Shown: positions 1 to 9,661 of the stretch, one piece after another
Layout: each line of letters begins with the position of its first letter
Position numbering within the stretch: the stretch's first letter is position 1
Assembly: GCA_035388225.1 (NCBI GenBank)
Contig: DAOOPM010000016.1
Span: forward strand, 16,552 to 80,551
Origin: SB25 sp029560875
GTDB taxonomy: Bacteria; Bacteroidota; Bacteroidia; Bacteroidales; Tenuifilaceae
DNA length: 64,000 nt
Direction: 5' to 3'
Program-made: the position numbers and the translations under genes
Notes under the pieces: model-generated
Told to the model about the DNA's origin: nothing
The model's database searches: none
Seen by the model: only the letters and a program-made list of their open reading frames with translations

Positions 1-110
1 ATTCAACATTTCTGCGCCAAAAAGCGCTACAACTTTAACAATTTAAATGTTGACTTAAGTTGCTTTTTTTACATATAATTGCAACTAGTTGAATTACATA
101 TGGAAAATAT

Positions 111-707
111 ATGAAACCAGACGAAAAAAACAAAAAACTTCTTGACAGGCTTATAGCCAAAGTAAATTGTACATTTGGTTCTCATATAATCAGTCTCAAA
201 AACTGTTCACTCCAAGAATTTGAGTTAAGTTTTTATTCCAACATTAGGTTATACCGTATTTGCGACTGTAGTTTTACCCCACTGGTTCAGTACCATATAC
301 TAGACAACGGAACTGATACAATATACCTTAATGGTACTTTGCAGAGTTGGAATATTGCTAATCAAATTGAAAAACCAAAACTATCCGTTACGAATATCCT
401 TGAATACTTAAAAGTTGTTCTTAGCACTCTTTCTTTGTGCAATCAAAAATATAGCATAGTTGTTTCAATTGAGGATATCGACTTTTACCAGATGCCTTCC
501 AATGAACTTTTCGAAAAAATTGAGTCAGTTATTAAACCACCTGTAGTTTCACTCCGCAATCAGCAATTTACAGTTCTTATTTGCTTACTTGTTGGAAATA
601 AACTTTACGACAGTTTAGTTACTATAAATACCCTAGGGCAAATTGAGATTACGGACAAGAACGAAATCCTGGACAATATTCCTGTTGATGAATTAGTTTG
701 GGATTAA
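111..707 (+). CDS. Hypothetical protein, 198 aa, unrecognised
   Basis: I do not recognise this family. The protein has no signal peptide or membrane segment and looks like a cytoplasmic alpha/beta protein. It starts with a lysine-rich stretch (MKPDEKNKK) and contains several cysteines (near residues 20, 32, 51 and 53) that do not form a clear metal-binding motif. The ATG at 111 follows an AT-rich leader without a Shine-Dalgarno sequence, as is normal in Bacteroidota. It stands alone, about 130 bp before fabD on the same strand. The long open frame and ordinary amino-acid composition support a real gene; no function can be assigned. Confidence 0.7.
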   Translation: MKPDEKNKKLLDRLIAKVNCTFGSHIISLKNCSLQEFELSFYSNIRLYRICDCSFTPLVQYHILDNGTDTIYLNGTLQSWNIANQIEKPKLSVTNILEYLKVVLSTLSLCNQKYSIVVSIEDIDFYQMPSNELFEKIESVIKPPVVSLRNQQFTVLICLLVGNKLYDSLVTINTLGQIEITDKNEILDNIPVDELVWD

Positions 708-804
708 AGTACAACCCATTGGACAATTAACTCAATTGACTATTCTCCTTAAATGTTATTAAAAGGAAAATTCCATTCCCAATAGAAGGTATTGAAAATT
801 GGCG

Positions 805-813
805 TACATTTGC
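805..813 (+). promoter_or_regulatory. Candidate Bacteroidota -7 box for fabD
   Basis: TACATTTGC matches the Bacteroidota sigma-70 -7 consensus TAnnTTTG and lies about 27 bp before the fabD start codon. No clear -33 TTTG is visible at the usual 19-bp distance, so the call rests on the -7 box alone. Confidence 0.45.
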
Positions 814-839
814 CCTGCTAAATCATTAACCAATTAATT

Positions 840-1724
840 ATGAAAGCATACGTATTCCCAGGTCAAGGAGCACAATTTGTAGGTATGGGTAAAGACCTAT
901 ACGAAAATTCACCTCTTGCCAAGGAGATGTTCGAGAAAGCCAATCAAATTCTTAGTTTCCGTATTACTGATTTAATGTTTGCAGGTACCGACGAGGATTT
1001 GAAGCAAACAAAGGTTACCCAACCTGCAATATTTTTACATTCAGTAATCCTATCGAAAGTTTTAGGAAACAATTTCAAACCCGAAATGGTGGCTGGTCAC
1101 TCTTTGGGTGAGTTTTCTGCATTAGTTGCAGCGGGTGCATTAAGTTTTGAGGATGGATTAAAACTTGTTTCTGCACGCGCAATGGCCATGCAAAAAGCTT
1201 GCGAAAAAGAACCTTCAACCATGGCTGCTGTTCTTGGACTAGAAGATGAGAAAGTAGAAGAGATTTGCAACTCAATTAATGAAGTTGTTGTTGCTGCAAA
1301 CTATAACTGCCCTGGCCAACTTGTTATTTCTGGATCAATAAAAGGGATTGACATTGCTTGTCAAAAACTTACTGAGGCTGGAGCAAAACGCGCCTTAAAA
1401 CTTGCTGTGGGTGGAGCATTCCACTCTCCACTGATGGAGCCAGCACGTCAAGAACTGGAGGCAGCTATCAACTCAACACCTTTTAACAGGCCTATTTGTC
1501 CAATCTACCAAAACGTTGATGCCAAGCCAACCAGCGACCCAGAGGTAATTAAGAAAAATTTGATTGCGCAACTAACCGCGCCTGTACGCTGGACACAAAC
1601 CGCTAAGAATATGCTTGCCGATGGTGCAACTTCATTTGTTGAACTTGGCCCAGGCAACGTGCTTCAAGGTTTAATTAAGAAAGTTGATAGAAATGTTGCT
1701 GCTGAAAGCAAGCAAACGCTATAA
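840..1724 (+). CDS. fabD: Malonyl CoA-acyl carrier protein transacylase
   Basis: FabD transfers the malonyl group from malonyl-CoA to acyl carrier protein, which supplies the extender unit for type II fatty acid synthesis in the cytoplasm. The 294-residue length is usual for the family. The N-terminal FPGQGAQ oxyanion-hole motif, the nucleophile elbow GHSLGEF (Ser88) and the catalytic histidine in GAFHSPLME (His195) are all present. The C-terminal ELGPGNVLQGL segment is also typical. It is a single gene: no other fab genes are adjacent, and a strong bidirectional hairpin terminator follows directly. Confidence 0.97.
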   Translation: MKAYVFPGQGAQFVGMGKDLYENSPLAKEMFEKANQILSFRITDLMFAGTDEDLKQTKVTQPAIFLHSVILSKVLGNNFKPEMVAGHSLGEFSALVAAGALSFEDGLKLVSARAMAMQKACEKEPSTMAAVLGLEDEKVEEICNSINEVVVAANYNCPGQLVISGSIKGIDIACQKLTEAGAKRALKLAVGGAFHSPLMEPARQELEAAINSTPFNRPICPIYQNVDAKPTSDPEVIKKNLIAQLTAPVRWTQTAKNMLADGATSFVELGPGNVLQGLIKKVDRNVAAESKQTL

Positions 1725-1741
1725 TCAGAAATATTGGCAAT

Positions 1742-1771
1742 AAAAAAAAACGGGCATTGCCCGTTTTTTTT
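1742..1771. terminator. Bidirectional terminator between fabD and the OsmC-like gene
   Basis: An A-tract, CGGGC, a three-base loop (ATT), GCCCG and a T-tract form a GC-rich stem flanked by A/T runs. It can terminate both the plus-strand fabD transcript and the minus-strand OsmC-like gene, whose stop codon it touches. Confidence 0.85.
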
Positions 1772-2181
1772 TATTCTCCATAATGAAAATTAATTATTTG
1801 CTTCAAATCAGAATGCAAACTCTGCGCCACTGGGCACTCCTTTGCTGCTAACTCAATAATTTTCTTCTCTTTAGCGGAGTAGTTATTGTGAGGAAAATAC
1901 AAATCAATTACAATCTCAACCACCCTGCGGGGATTAGTACCCATAATTTTTTGAACACTAATTTTTGTGCCATCAATATTAAACCCATGGGTTTTGGCTG
2001 ACATACCCATTATTGTTACCATACAAGCGCCTAACGATGTGGCTAATAAATCCGTTGGCGAAAAGAACTCCCCTTTACCATTGTTATCAACAGGAGCATC
2101 GGTAATTAACTTGTTCCCTGACCTTACATGCTCAGCCTCGGTACGCAAATCGCCTAAATAAATAATCCTTGACGTTTCCAT
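1771..2181 (-). CDS. OsmC/Ohr family peroxiredoxin-like protein
   Basis: OsmC/Ohr proteins are thiol-dependent peroxidases that reduce organic hydroperoxides. The 136-residue length fits. The two family cysteines are present: Cys53 in the LGACMVT motif at the start of the central helix and Cys116 in the AKECPVAQSL motif. The conserved FFSPTDLLATSLGAC region is typical of the OsmC subgroup close to YhfA rather than of classical Ohr. It is transcribed toward fabD and shares its terminator. The precise physiological substrate cannot be told from the sequence. Confidence 0.9.
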   Translation of the reverse strand: METSRIIYLGDLRTEAEHVRSGNKLITDAPVDNNGKGEFFSPTDLLATSLGACMVTIMGMSAKTHGFNIDGTKISVQKIMGTNPRRVVEIVIDLYFPHNNYSAKEKKIIELAAKECPVAQSLHSDLKQIINFHYGE

Positions 2182-2211
2182 TTATAAAAAAGATATTTTG
2201 CATTTCTAAAT

Positions 2212-5200
2212 TTACTCCTTAACAACCTTACTTACAAGCGACTCTCTAATCATCCGTCTTATTTCCATTTGTCTTTTTTGTAGCAGATTTCTTGAAACTG
2301 GACGATTCAAATCTTCATATTTACATTTAGTCGGTCTAATTTTCAAATCTTCCATATTACCAGACACATTAACGCACAATTTAACAGGCAAAGGACTCTC
2401 AAGAAGAGAAATATTATAGTTAAAACTCATATCCAAATTATGCCGGCCTGCAACTACTGCTTTATATCTATTCATCACAATCATAAACGGATAAATATCA
2501 ATTTGATCCTTGAAAATAGTGAACTCAGTCGACAAACTATCCACCTTATTCTCTGCACCTTTGGTAAATTTTAATGTTTTAGCTATCTCAGTAAAAGTTT
2601 GCCCATCCATCAAAACAAGATTATTCCCTCTAATTGATGATGTTGCTCTAAGAGTAGCAACCTTTGGTTTGTACGTTGAATCTAAATAGGTTTCAGCAGC
2701 AAGATGGTACTCCGCATTTCCCTTGAACGACTTAAGCATTGGCATTATAGAATCCAAGTCGGGAACCATTTTCAGCAAGTCCTCAATTTTTATATCCAAC
2801 ATATGGTAATGAAATCCTGCATAAATATGGTTTTTTCTTGGCGTACGGTACATCGCCGTTAACTGCATTTTAGATGCGGGCGTTGTAAACAGTAAATTGT
2901 CGAGGACTAATAATCCATCCTTTACTCTAACCTCTCCGCTAATATCCCTAGCTATTTCAGTACCAAAGAAAGCTTTATCAATTTTTGTCCTTAATGTAAA
3001 ATCTACACCTTTAGGAACCATGTAGGGCCCAGTGGAAACGGTTGAATCAGCAACTGTTTTAGCAGAGGAGTCTGCGTCCTCATTACCAATCCCACTTGTA
3101 AGACTCATCAGCTGTAGCACATCCGTTTGCTTGGATACAAAAGTAAAATCGCCTTTAAGAAGAGAATCGCCTTTGTAATATGCTAACATATTTGTTAAAC
3201 TCCCTGAGAGGCTAAAATCAGAGCTATCAATCCTTAGTTTGCTTTCCTTTATATTTAAAAGTTCAGGTGAAAAATCCATTTTTATTGAGGGTATTTCCAA
3301 TGCACTGTTCAACATCGATGTTTTGATATACCCTTTATCTAAACTAATGAAACCTTTTGGCATCCATTGCAGAAGTGTATCCTTTTGTGATAAATCGTTT
3401 ACAATATCAGCAACAATTTTAAATTTGCCCATATCAACAGAATTGCCATCCATTTCGGCCTTAAAACTTTCCGCATTACAATCGAGTTTTATTTTAGGCT
3501 CTTTTAAATAATTAATAACATTGGCACTAAGGTCAGCCCTACCAATAGATACTCTACTTTCGCCAGCATTTCCAGCTATTGCATTACTACTATAGCTGAG
3601 AGTAACCTCATCCTGCTTATTTAGTCCCTTTTCGGAAAGCATTACCAATTTACCATTAGGGTTCGATATCTCAATGTTAATAGTATCGGCAGAGGCCACA
3701 AGTTTATCTACTTCAAACACACAGGTAACATCAGGTAATTTGGTAGAGTCCATAACATCGGATGTTTCCAATGCTATTGTTCCATTATTAATAACAGCCC
3801 TATAACCATCAATAGTTCCAGCATCAAGGTTTTTGGTTTGAATTTTTGTATAGAGATATGGTGAAAATTTGTTTCCCTTATTGGGATTGGGTAAGGAAAA
3901 TTCAACCTTGGATTTGTCAGTTTTCATATAAATGCTATCGTATAGCACATCAAAATCCGAGAGATTAACTGAACCAGAAATCTTCATTTTATCAATCAGT
4001 AGTTTGTCCATCTGCGACATCGAAAAAGCTGTCCTCACCTTTCCAGCAAGATTGCCTTTCAGAGAGACCTTCATATCGCTTGGGATAAATGGCAGCACCT
4101 CTACCATATTAAACCCTTGAGTTTCAGAGGTTAAATCGATATAAATATCAGAGAAGAGGTTGTTTATTTTACCGCTAGTGCTAAACGATGACTTTGGTGT
4201 GTTGGCACTGAATTTATTAATACGGAAATAAGTAATATCATCGTTAGTTAAGTCGGAGTAGAAAACAAAATCGCCTTGAGCATTGCTTAACGGCCAAGGA
4301 AGAGCGTTGTAAGCGATGTTTCCATCTTTATAAACAACATGAATATCCATTAAGGGCATCCCCGATGCAGAGTAAGAACCTGAAATTCTACCATCGGAAG
4401 TGGCCATTCCTTCCAAGGTCATACCCTCAACATAAGATTGGAATGAAGGTGGTATTAATGCTATTAAAGTTGGCACAGAGAATTGATTGGTTCTATACTC
4501 AATGTTTGTATTAATCCGCTTATTAATTGAATCGTCCTCAATGGTACCCTTAAAAAATAAATCGATATCGTTAATTGAGAATTCCGAATCGCCAAACTCA
4601 ACTAAACTCTTAGAAAGCACAACTGTAGATGGGATTTTCAACTTTATTTTAGCATCATTTAGATAAGGTTCCTTATCCATAATAAATGTAACTATACTAT
4701 TAGTAACTCTTAGGTTTGAAGTAAGATTCACAGAGTCCATAGTTCCAGATAACTGCGCATTCAAGTCCTTTAACTCTGCAAGCATTTTGCTTTGCATATC
4801 GATATAGGATAAACTAATACCATCTAAAACAACATTCTCGATATTCAACTTAAATGCTTGCTGAGTTGAAGCAGTATCAACAGGCAAGGTATCAGGAGGC
4901 GTTATGTCGAAATTTGTTTTTCCCAAACTATCGATAAAAGCATTAACAACCCCATTACGAACAATTAACTCATTAAGCACTATATCGTTATGTTTCCAGT
5001 AAGCTTTTACATCAACAACACCAATAAGTTCATCAACAAAAACCAGTGTATCCGATTTAGCATTAGGCACTGGATTAATAAGCGCAAACTGATTTACCTT
5101 TAAACCAAAACGAGGAAATGTACTAAAAAAAGTAAGTTCCACACTTCCTACCTCCGACTTGCAGGTTATAAATTGCGCTGCTTGCTTTCGGACTATTGGG

Positions 5201-5310
5201 GTTAATCGCTCAGGAGTAAAAACAAACCACAAAGCAACACCAATTATCAATAAAACAACAGATAACAATATTACAATTGCAATAGCAACTTTTTTTAGAA
5301 CCTTTTTCAT
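2212..5310 (-). CDS. AsmA-like inner-membrane protein, 1032 aa
   Basis: The protein begins with a short basic segment and one hydrophobic helix (residues about 8-32), followed by the FTPERLTPIVRKQAAQF segment seen at the start of AsmA proteins. The rest is a long periplasmic region of repeated beta-strands with many short 'LDGxxxxYxD'-like passages, the pattern of AsmA/TamB-type bridge-like proteins that are thought to conduct lipids between membranes. The C-terminus (LPVKLCVNVSGNMEDLKIRPTK) is the usual AsmA-like C-terminal strand pair. The length is common for Bacteroidota members. It may form a transcription unit with the lipoprotein gene that starts 24 bp upstream (5335-5742), but no shared promoter was verified. 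Confidence 0.85.
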   Translation of the reverse strand: MKKVLKKVAIAIVILLSVVLLIIGVALWFVFTPERLTPIVRKQAAQFITCKSEVGSVELTFFSTFPRFGLKVNQFALINPVPNAKSDTLVFVDELIGVVDVKAYWKHNDIVLNELIVRNGVVNAFIDSLGKTNFDITPPDTLPVDTASTQQAFKLNIENVVLDGISLSYIDMQSKMLAELKDLNAQLSGTMDSVNLTSNLRVTNSIVTFIMDKEPYLNDAKIKLKIPSTVVLSKSLVEFGDSEFSINDIDLFFKGTIEDDSINKRINTNIEYRTNQFSVPTLIALIPPSFQSYVEGMTLEGMATSDGRISGSYSASGMPLMDIHVVYKDGNIAYNALPWPLSNAQGDFVFYSDLTNDDITYFRINKFSANTPKSSFSTSGKINNLFSDIYIDLTSETQGFNMVEVLPFIPSDMKVSLKGNLAGKVRTAFSMSQMDKLLIDKMKISGSVNLSDFDVLYDSIYMKTDKSKVEFSLPNPNKGNKFSPYLYTKIQTKNLDAGTIDGYRAVINNGTIALETSDVMDSTKLPDVTCVFEVDKLVASADTINIEISNPNGKLVMLSEKGLNKQDEVTLSYSSNAIAGNAGESRVSIGRADLSANVINYLKEPKIKLDCNAESFKAEMDGNSVDMGKFKIVADIVNDLSQKDTLLQWMPKGFISLDKGYIKTSMLNSALEIPSIKMDFSPELLNIKESKLRIDSSDFSLSGSLTNMLAYYKGDSLLKGDFTFVSKQTDVLQLMSLTSGIGNEDADSSAKTVADSTVSTGPYMVPKGVDFTLRTKIDKAFFGTEIARDISGEVRVKDGLLVLDNLLFTTPASKMQLTAMYRTPRKNHIYAGFHYHMLDIKIEDLLKMVPDLDSIMPMLKSFKGNAEYHLAAETYLDSTYKPKVATLRATSSIRGNNLVLMDGQTFTEIAKTLKFTKGAENKVDSLSTEFTIFKDQIDIYPFMIVMNRYKAVVAGRHNLDMSFNYNISLLESPLPVKLCVNVSGNMEDLKIRPTKCKYEDLNRPVSRNLLQKRQMEIRRMIRESLVSKVVKE

Positions 5311-5334
5311 TGTTGAAGTGTATTAAAAACTATG

Positions 5335-5742
5335 CTATCTAATATTATTTACTTTTGTATATGAATATTTGACCACAGAATTCGGTAATCTCTCCTCATA
5401 TTTCAAAGAAGTAGATGTAAGTTCAGTAACGGTATAAACTTTTGTTACATTAGTACCACCGCTTAATTCAAATAAATGTATCTGGGTCAAGTCTGATTTA
5501 TCCAAAGTCCAATTAAACGCTTGCCCATCTTCCTCTGTCATATCTGCACTCTTATCCCACATTAAACCCGTATGATTTCCCATATACTTATAGTGCATTT
5601 CGTGATCCTCGTCAAGTATACGTTCTATACCTTTCCATTCTCCTATTAACAATGATTCATCAAAAGACTCTTCTTTTTCACAAGAAGTAAACATTAATGC
5701 GATTGACAAACAAGCAATCAAGCAAAGTATTAGTTTTTTCAT
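5335..5742 (-). CDS. Small lipocalin-like lipoprotein
   Basis: The N-terminus is a lipoprotein signal peptide with a lipobox ending in FTSC (cysteine at about residue 21), followed by acidic residues. The mature part has the pattern of the Bacteroidota 'lipocalin-like' small lipoproteins: an initial GEWKG strand and alternating short beta-strands ending in a lysine- and tyrosine-rich strand. The sequence does not indicate a ligand. It lies 24 bp upstream of the AsmA-like gene and may be co-transcribed with it. Confidence 0.7.
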   Translation of the reverse strand: MKKLILCLIACLSIALMFTSCEKEESFDESLLIGEWKGIERILDEDHEMHYKYMGNHTGLMWDKSADMTEEDGQAFNWTLDKSDLTQIHLFELSGGTNVTKVYTVTELTSTSLKYEERLPNSVVKYSYTKVNNIR

Positions 5743-5775
5743 ATAACAAGTTTTTATTTTGATTATACATTAGAA

Positions 5776-6243
5776 TTACTTAATCATACTCCAGTGTAAC
5801 GCATTAACCTGCTTAGCCAAAGAATCCTCTGGTTCCCTGTAGTTAGTAAAATAACCATTAATCATTGGTTTTAAGAGGTATGCAGGTTTAGGATAGTTAA
5901 CCTTTAGTAGGGTTGAGTATATTTTTTCGCGAATATCCGTTGAACGATTTTTAACCTCTTCTAAAATCCAAATTGTATGGGTAACTTTATTTCTAGCATT
6001 AAGTTTGTTAAATGCATTTAAAATATCATCGCAACATTGCTTATTTAAATCCTCATAAGCAACTATTTTGAAGTAACCTTTTATATCTATCTCTTTACCA
6101 GACAGAATTATATCGCGTACGCCACATTCTTTATACAAAGTATCAGAAATAGATTTAGATTTACCCTCACACTCCTGCGAAAATAAATTAAGTGGAAAAA
6201 ATATTGATAAAAACAATAATCGGATTATCATACTCATAATCAA
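5776..6243 (-). CDS. Exported hypothetical protein, 155 aa
   Basis: The N-terminus has a hydrophobic signal peptide ending near LFSQ, a typical Bacteroidota signal peptidase I site just before residue 24. The mature protein has cysteines at Cys-Glu-Gly, ECGVRD and QCCDD and no recognisable domain. Two in-frame ATGs lie within the first four codons, so the start is uncertain by three residues. It is on the same strand as the lipoprotein gene downstream (33 bp gap). Function unknown. Confidence 0.65.
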   Translation of the reverse strand: MIMSMIIRLLFLSIFFPLNLFSQECEGKSKSISDTLYKECGVRDIILSGKEIDIKGYFKIVAYEDLNKQCCDDILNAFNKLNARNKVTHTIWILEEVKNRSTDIREKIYSTLLKVNYPKPAYLLKPMINGYFTNYREPEDSLAKQVNALHWSMIK

Positions 6244-6439
6244 CCATTAATTGAATAATTCTATAAATTCACTCCGAAAGTTACGGGTTTATAACTAAAT
6301 ACTCTATTAAAACCGATACTTTTTTGGAGTCAAAACTTGTACCAGAATATTCTTATGGCTAAAAACACTACTTCGTTATAACTGAAATAGTTTTTTAATA
6401 AGTAGCATGATTGAGATAAAATTGAAAAAATAAATGAGG

Positions 6440-9400
6440 TTAAACCGTAAAACCGAGCACCAAAATATCGTCAATTTGTTCAGCACCTCCATTAACGGGG
6501 TATGAATTTTGCCAATTCTCTATTGTGCTTTCAAGTACTTCCTTTTGCTCCGCAAATGGTTTGCTGCTGATTGCAACGAGGAGGTCTCTAAGATTCTTAC
6601 GCATAAACTTTCGTCCATCGGGGCCACCCATTTGATCCTGAAAACCATCGGAGAAAAGATAAACACAATCGCCTTTTTTGAGCTGATACTTTTCGTGGGT
6701 AAAATCGTCCATTTTGATGTGTAAACCCACGGGCATCCGGTCGGCTTTAAGTTCCACAGCCTCATTATTTTCAACTATTATGGCAGGATTATAAGCTCCA
6801 GAAAATGTAAGTTCAAGTGTGTCGAGATTTATTATGCAAAGTGCCATATCCATTCCATCCTTGGTGGTACCCTCGTAATTACCCTGCTTAAGCGATGTAA
6901 TAACATTGGCACGCATATGATTCAGAATTTGCTCGGGCAAATTAACCTTAAGCTCATTAACAATTTTATTCATAAAACTAATTCCGAGCATGCTCATAAA
7001 AGCACCGGGCACGCCATGCCCCGTACAATCGGCTGCTGCAACAACTAAATAATTATCACTTTTGCCAATCCAGTAAAAATCGCCGCTGACTATATCGCGG
7101 GGTTTGTAAAGAATAAAGCAATCGCTTGTATTCTCCGACAAAATTTCAAAGTTGGGTAATACAGCCTGCTGAATTCTACGGGCATAGGTTATGCTTGCCG
7201 TAATTTCCTCTTTCTGCTCCTCAATATGTTCCTTTTGAGCAACAACCTCAGCTGTGCGCTCTTTTACAACCTGCTCTAAGTATTCCTTTTCCTTCCTCAG
7301 TTTACGTTCGCGGTACCGAATAAAAAATATCAGCACTACTATAAATCCAATAACGCAAACAATATAGAACCAAAGTGTTTTCCGGAATGGGGGTGAAACG
7401 GTTAACTTATAGGTGATTGGTGCAGACCAATTAACACCATCCGAACTGGCACTTATATAAAATGTGTATTTTCCATCGTTCAACCCAGGATAAGTAACGC
7501 TTTTGCTATTACTAGCCGGCGACCAGTTTTTTTCGAAAGGTTCAAGTTTATATCTGAACTTTACTTTCTCTGGGTTCAACAAATAAATTCCATCAAAATC
7601 AAAGGTTATATGATTCTGAAAATACTTCAACTTCAGTTTTTCAGGAATGTTGTACCAATTGGATAGCAATTGATCCTTTGAAGTCCAATCAACATTTTCG
7701 AACGAAAGTCGGATTTCAGTAATATGAACAACGGGAGTTTCCCTTATTGTATCTTCAAGTTCTGACTGATAACGGGTTAAGCCGCTTACAGTTCCAAACC
7801 AAATATTATTACCATTATCCTTGCAAATAGCATTTAATTTGGTTTCACTAAACTTGAATCCATTGGATTTATCGTAACTAACTACTTTTATAGGATTTCC
7901 GAAATCTTTATCGAAGAAAACTTTATTAAAACCCAGAGTTGTTCCGGCAATAAGAACTGTATCGTTATAAAAAATAAGGGAATTAATAGTTTTAGCATTT
8001 AATTCACTACTCAATAGGGGAACAATTGTATCGGCCTTTGCATTATACCTAAAAATTCCACTGGTGGTACCAATGTAAATTTGATTGAGTTTATCTACAG
8101 CTAGAGCATGAATTCGTAAATCAGTTAAACCTTCGGCTTCGTTAAAGTCGCGATAATTCCAAGTAATTGGATGAAAACTGGCTAAACCACCAAGAGTACC
8201 CATCCAAATATTACCCTTTAAATCGGAAATAACCGTTTGAACTTCAGGATGAATTAAACCATTTGCCTCGTTAATTGTATAAATTTTATCACTTTTAATT
8301 TCGTTGTACCCCACATCTGTTCCTGCATATATTGAACCAAAATTATTCCAATACACACAGTTGATATTATCGTCGGCTAAGCCATCGTAACTGGAGAGGT
8401 ACTTAAATTTACCCGTTTGTTTAATTGCAATTCCGTCGCCATGGGTACCAAGTATGAGGTTGCCAAAATTATCCACATCAACAGAAGTTACCTGTGTGCT
8501 AATAAAACCGGTATTTGGACCAAAAAATTGGGAGGTCATTTTATTATTCTGTACGCTAACTTTTGCCAACCCCTTTCCATCGCCACCAACCCAGAGAGAG
8601 TTATCTGCGTTGGCTTTTAATGCAAGCACTTGCTTGCCGGGCAATCCATCGTCGAGGGTGAAATGCACTAGGTGAAAACCCTGAAATAGCGATAAACCAT
8701 TCATTGACCCTATCCAAAGATTTCTATTTTTATCGCGATTAATGCTCAAAACAAGATTTCCGGGTAATCCATTTCTGGTTGATATATTGATAACGGTATT
8801 GTTTTTTAAATGATACAGGCCATTATCGTTAGTGCCAAACCATACCTGATTATCTACATCGCAGTATATATCCCAAATTCGTGAATCGACAATTCCCTTT
8901 TGCTCACCATAAGGTGTAACTGAAAATCTATTATTCTTCTTGGATAGAAGAAAAGCGCCTGCATCTAAAGTTCCTAACCAGATATCACCTTTTTTATCCT
9001 CGGCAATACACGAAAAAAGATTACTGGGGATTGATGCAATTGATTCGAGGTTCTGAATTTTAGGTTTGCCATCCACGAATGTTATAATACTAGCACCACC
9101 AATCATTGCAACCCAGGTAGAACCATCGGAACTATGCAGAATATCGAGAACAAAGTTTGCCGCTAAACCATTCCTTTCGTTTATATAATCAATTAGAGTA
9201 CTATCTGCCCGAAGAGTAATAATATTTATACCCGAATCGCTGGTGGCAACCCACATCTTTCCATCCTTATCCTTTACCAGTTTTGTAACGGCGCTACCCT
9301 TTAAACCATCCTTTGCAGTAATCGTTTTCCATACTTTACCATTGAAAACGCCAATACCTTTATCGGTACCAACCCAGATGTTGCCATCGGTACCCTCAAC

Positions 9401-9655
9401 AATGGTTCGAGTTATGTTTCCAGGTAAACCAGAACTTTTATCGAAAACCTGAAACTGGCCGCCGTTAAAACGAGCCACCCCACTTTCTGTTCCTACCCAC
9501 AAATACCCTCTACTATCCAAACAAGTTGAGAAAACAGTAGATTGTGGAAGGCCTTGCTCTAACCCATAATTGGTAAAATTATAGAGCTGACCATACGATC
9601 TGTTTCCAGTGAAAAAAAATGAGAGAAGTAATAAAACAAGTAAGTAGCGTTTCAC
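6440..9655 (-). CDS. Beta-propeller sensor with SpoIIE-type PP2C phosphatase
   Basis: This is a membrane signal transducer. A signal peptide (residues 1-22) precedes two periplasmic seven-bladed propellers built of Reg_prop repeats, seen as recurring 'LWVGTxxGLxxFxG' and 'IWxGTxxxG' motifs (about residues 25-690). A Y_Y_Y beta-sandwich (about 700-755), one transmembrane helix (about 760-782) and a coiled coil follow. The cytoplasmic end (about 820-1071) is a SpoIIE/RsbU-type PP2C serine/threonine phosphatase with GDFYW, AAADCTGHGVPGAFMSML and LFSDGFQDQMGG, which carry the metal-binding aspartates. The usual Bacteroidota hybrid histidine kinase is therefore replaced by a phosphatase. The gene starts 6 bp after the stop of the caspase gene and is surely co-transcribed with it. 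The ligand and the phosphoprotein target are unknown. Confidence 0.93.
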   Translation of the reverse strand: MKRYLLVLLLLSFFFTGNRSYGQLYNFTNYGLEQGLPQSTVFSTCLDSRGYLWVGTESGVARFNGGQFQVFDKSSGLPGNITRTIVEGTDGNIWVGTDKGIGVFNGKVWKTITAKDGLKGSAVTKLVKDKDGKMWVATSDSGINIITLRADSTLIDYINERNGLAANFVLDILHSSDGSTWVAMIGGASIITFVDGKPKIQNLESIASIPSNLFSCIAEDKKGDIWLGTLDAGAFLLSKKNNRFSVTPYGEQKGIVDSRIWDIYCDVDNQVWFGTNDNGLYHLKNNTVINISTRNGLPGNLVLSINRDKNRNLWIGSMNGLSLFQGFHLVHFTLDDGLPGKQVLALKANADNSLWVGGDGKGLAKVSVQNNKMTSQFFGPNTGFISTQVTSVDVDNFGNLILGTHGDGIAIKQTGKFKYLSSYDGLADDNINCVYWNNFGSIYAGTDVGYNEIKSDKIYTINEANGLIHPEVQTVISDLKGNIWMGTLGGLASFHPITWNYRDFNEAEGLTDLRIHALAVDKLNQIYIGTTSGIFRYNAKADTIVPLLSSELNAKTINSLIFYNDTVLIAGTTLGFNKVFFDKDFGNPIKVVSYDKSNGFKFSETKLNAICKDNGNNIWFGTVSGLTRYQSELEDTIRETPVVHITEIRLSFENVDWTSKDQLLSNWYNIPEKLKLKYFQNHITFDFDGIYLLNPEKVKFRYKLEPFEKNWSPASNSKSVTYPGLNDGKYTFYISASSDGVNWSAPITYKLTVSPPFRKTLWFYIVCVIGFIVVLIFFIRYRERKLRKEKEYLEQVVKERTAEVVAQKEHIEEQKEEITASITYARRIQQAVLPNFEILSENTSDCFILYKPRDIVSGDFYWIGKSDNYLVVAAADCTGHGVPGAFMSMLGISFMNKIVNELKVNLPEQILNHMRANVITSLKQGNYEGTTKDGMDMALCIINLDTLELTFSGAYNPAIIVENNEAVELKADRMPVGLHIKMDDFTHEKYQLKKGDCVYLFSDGFQDQMGGPDGRKFMRKNLRDLLVAISSKPFAEQKEVLESTIENWQNSYPVNGGAEQIDDILVLGFTV

Positions 9656-9661
9656 AATTAC

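Noticed and set aside
1..53. Inverted repeat TCAACATTT/AAATGTTGA at the window edge
   Set aside because: The arms are 9 bp and AT-rich, the context is cut by the window edge, and no gene relation can be judged.
1075..1275. Antisense ORF inside fabD
   Set aside because: It is a mirror of a strongly conserved gene and has no promoter or domain of its own.
6509..6774. Small ORFs overlapping the phosphatase domain on both strands
   Set aside because: They sit over the conserved PP2C motifs of the 1071-residue sensor and are frame shadows.
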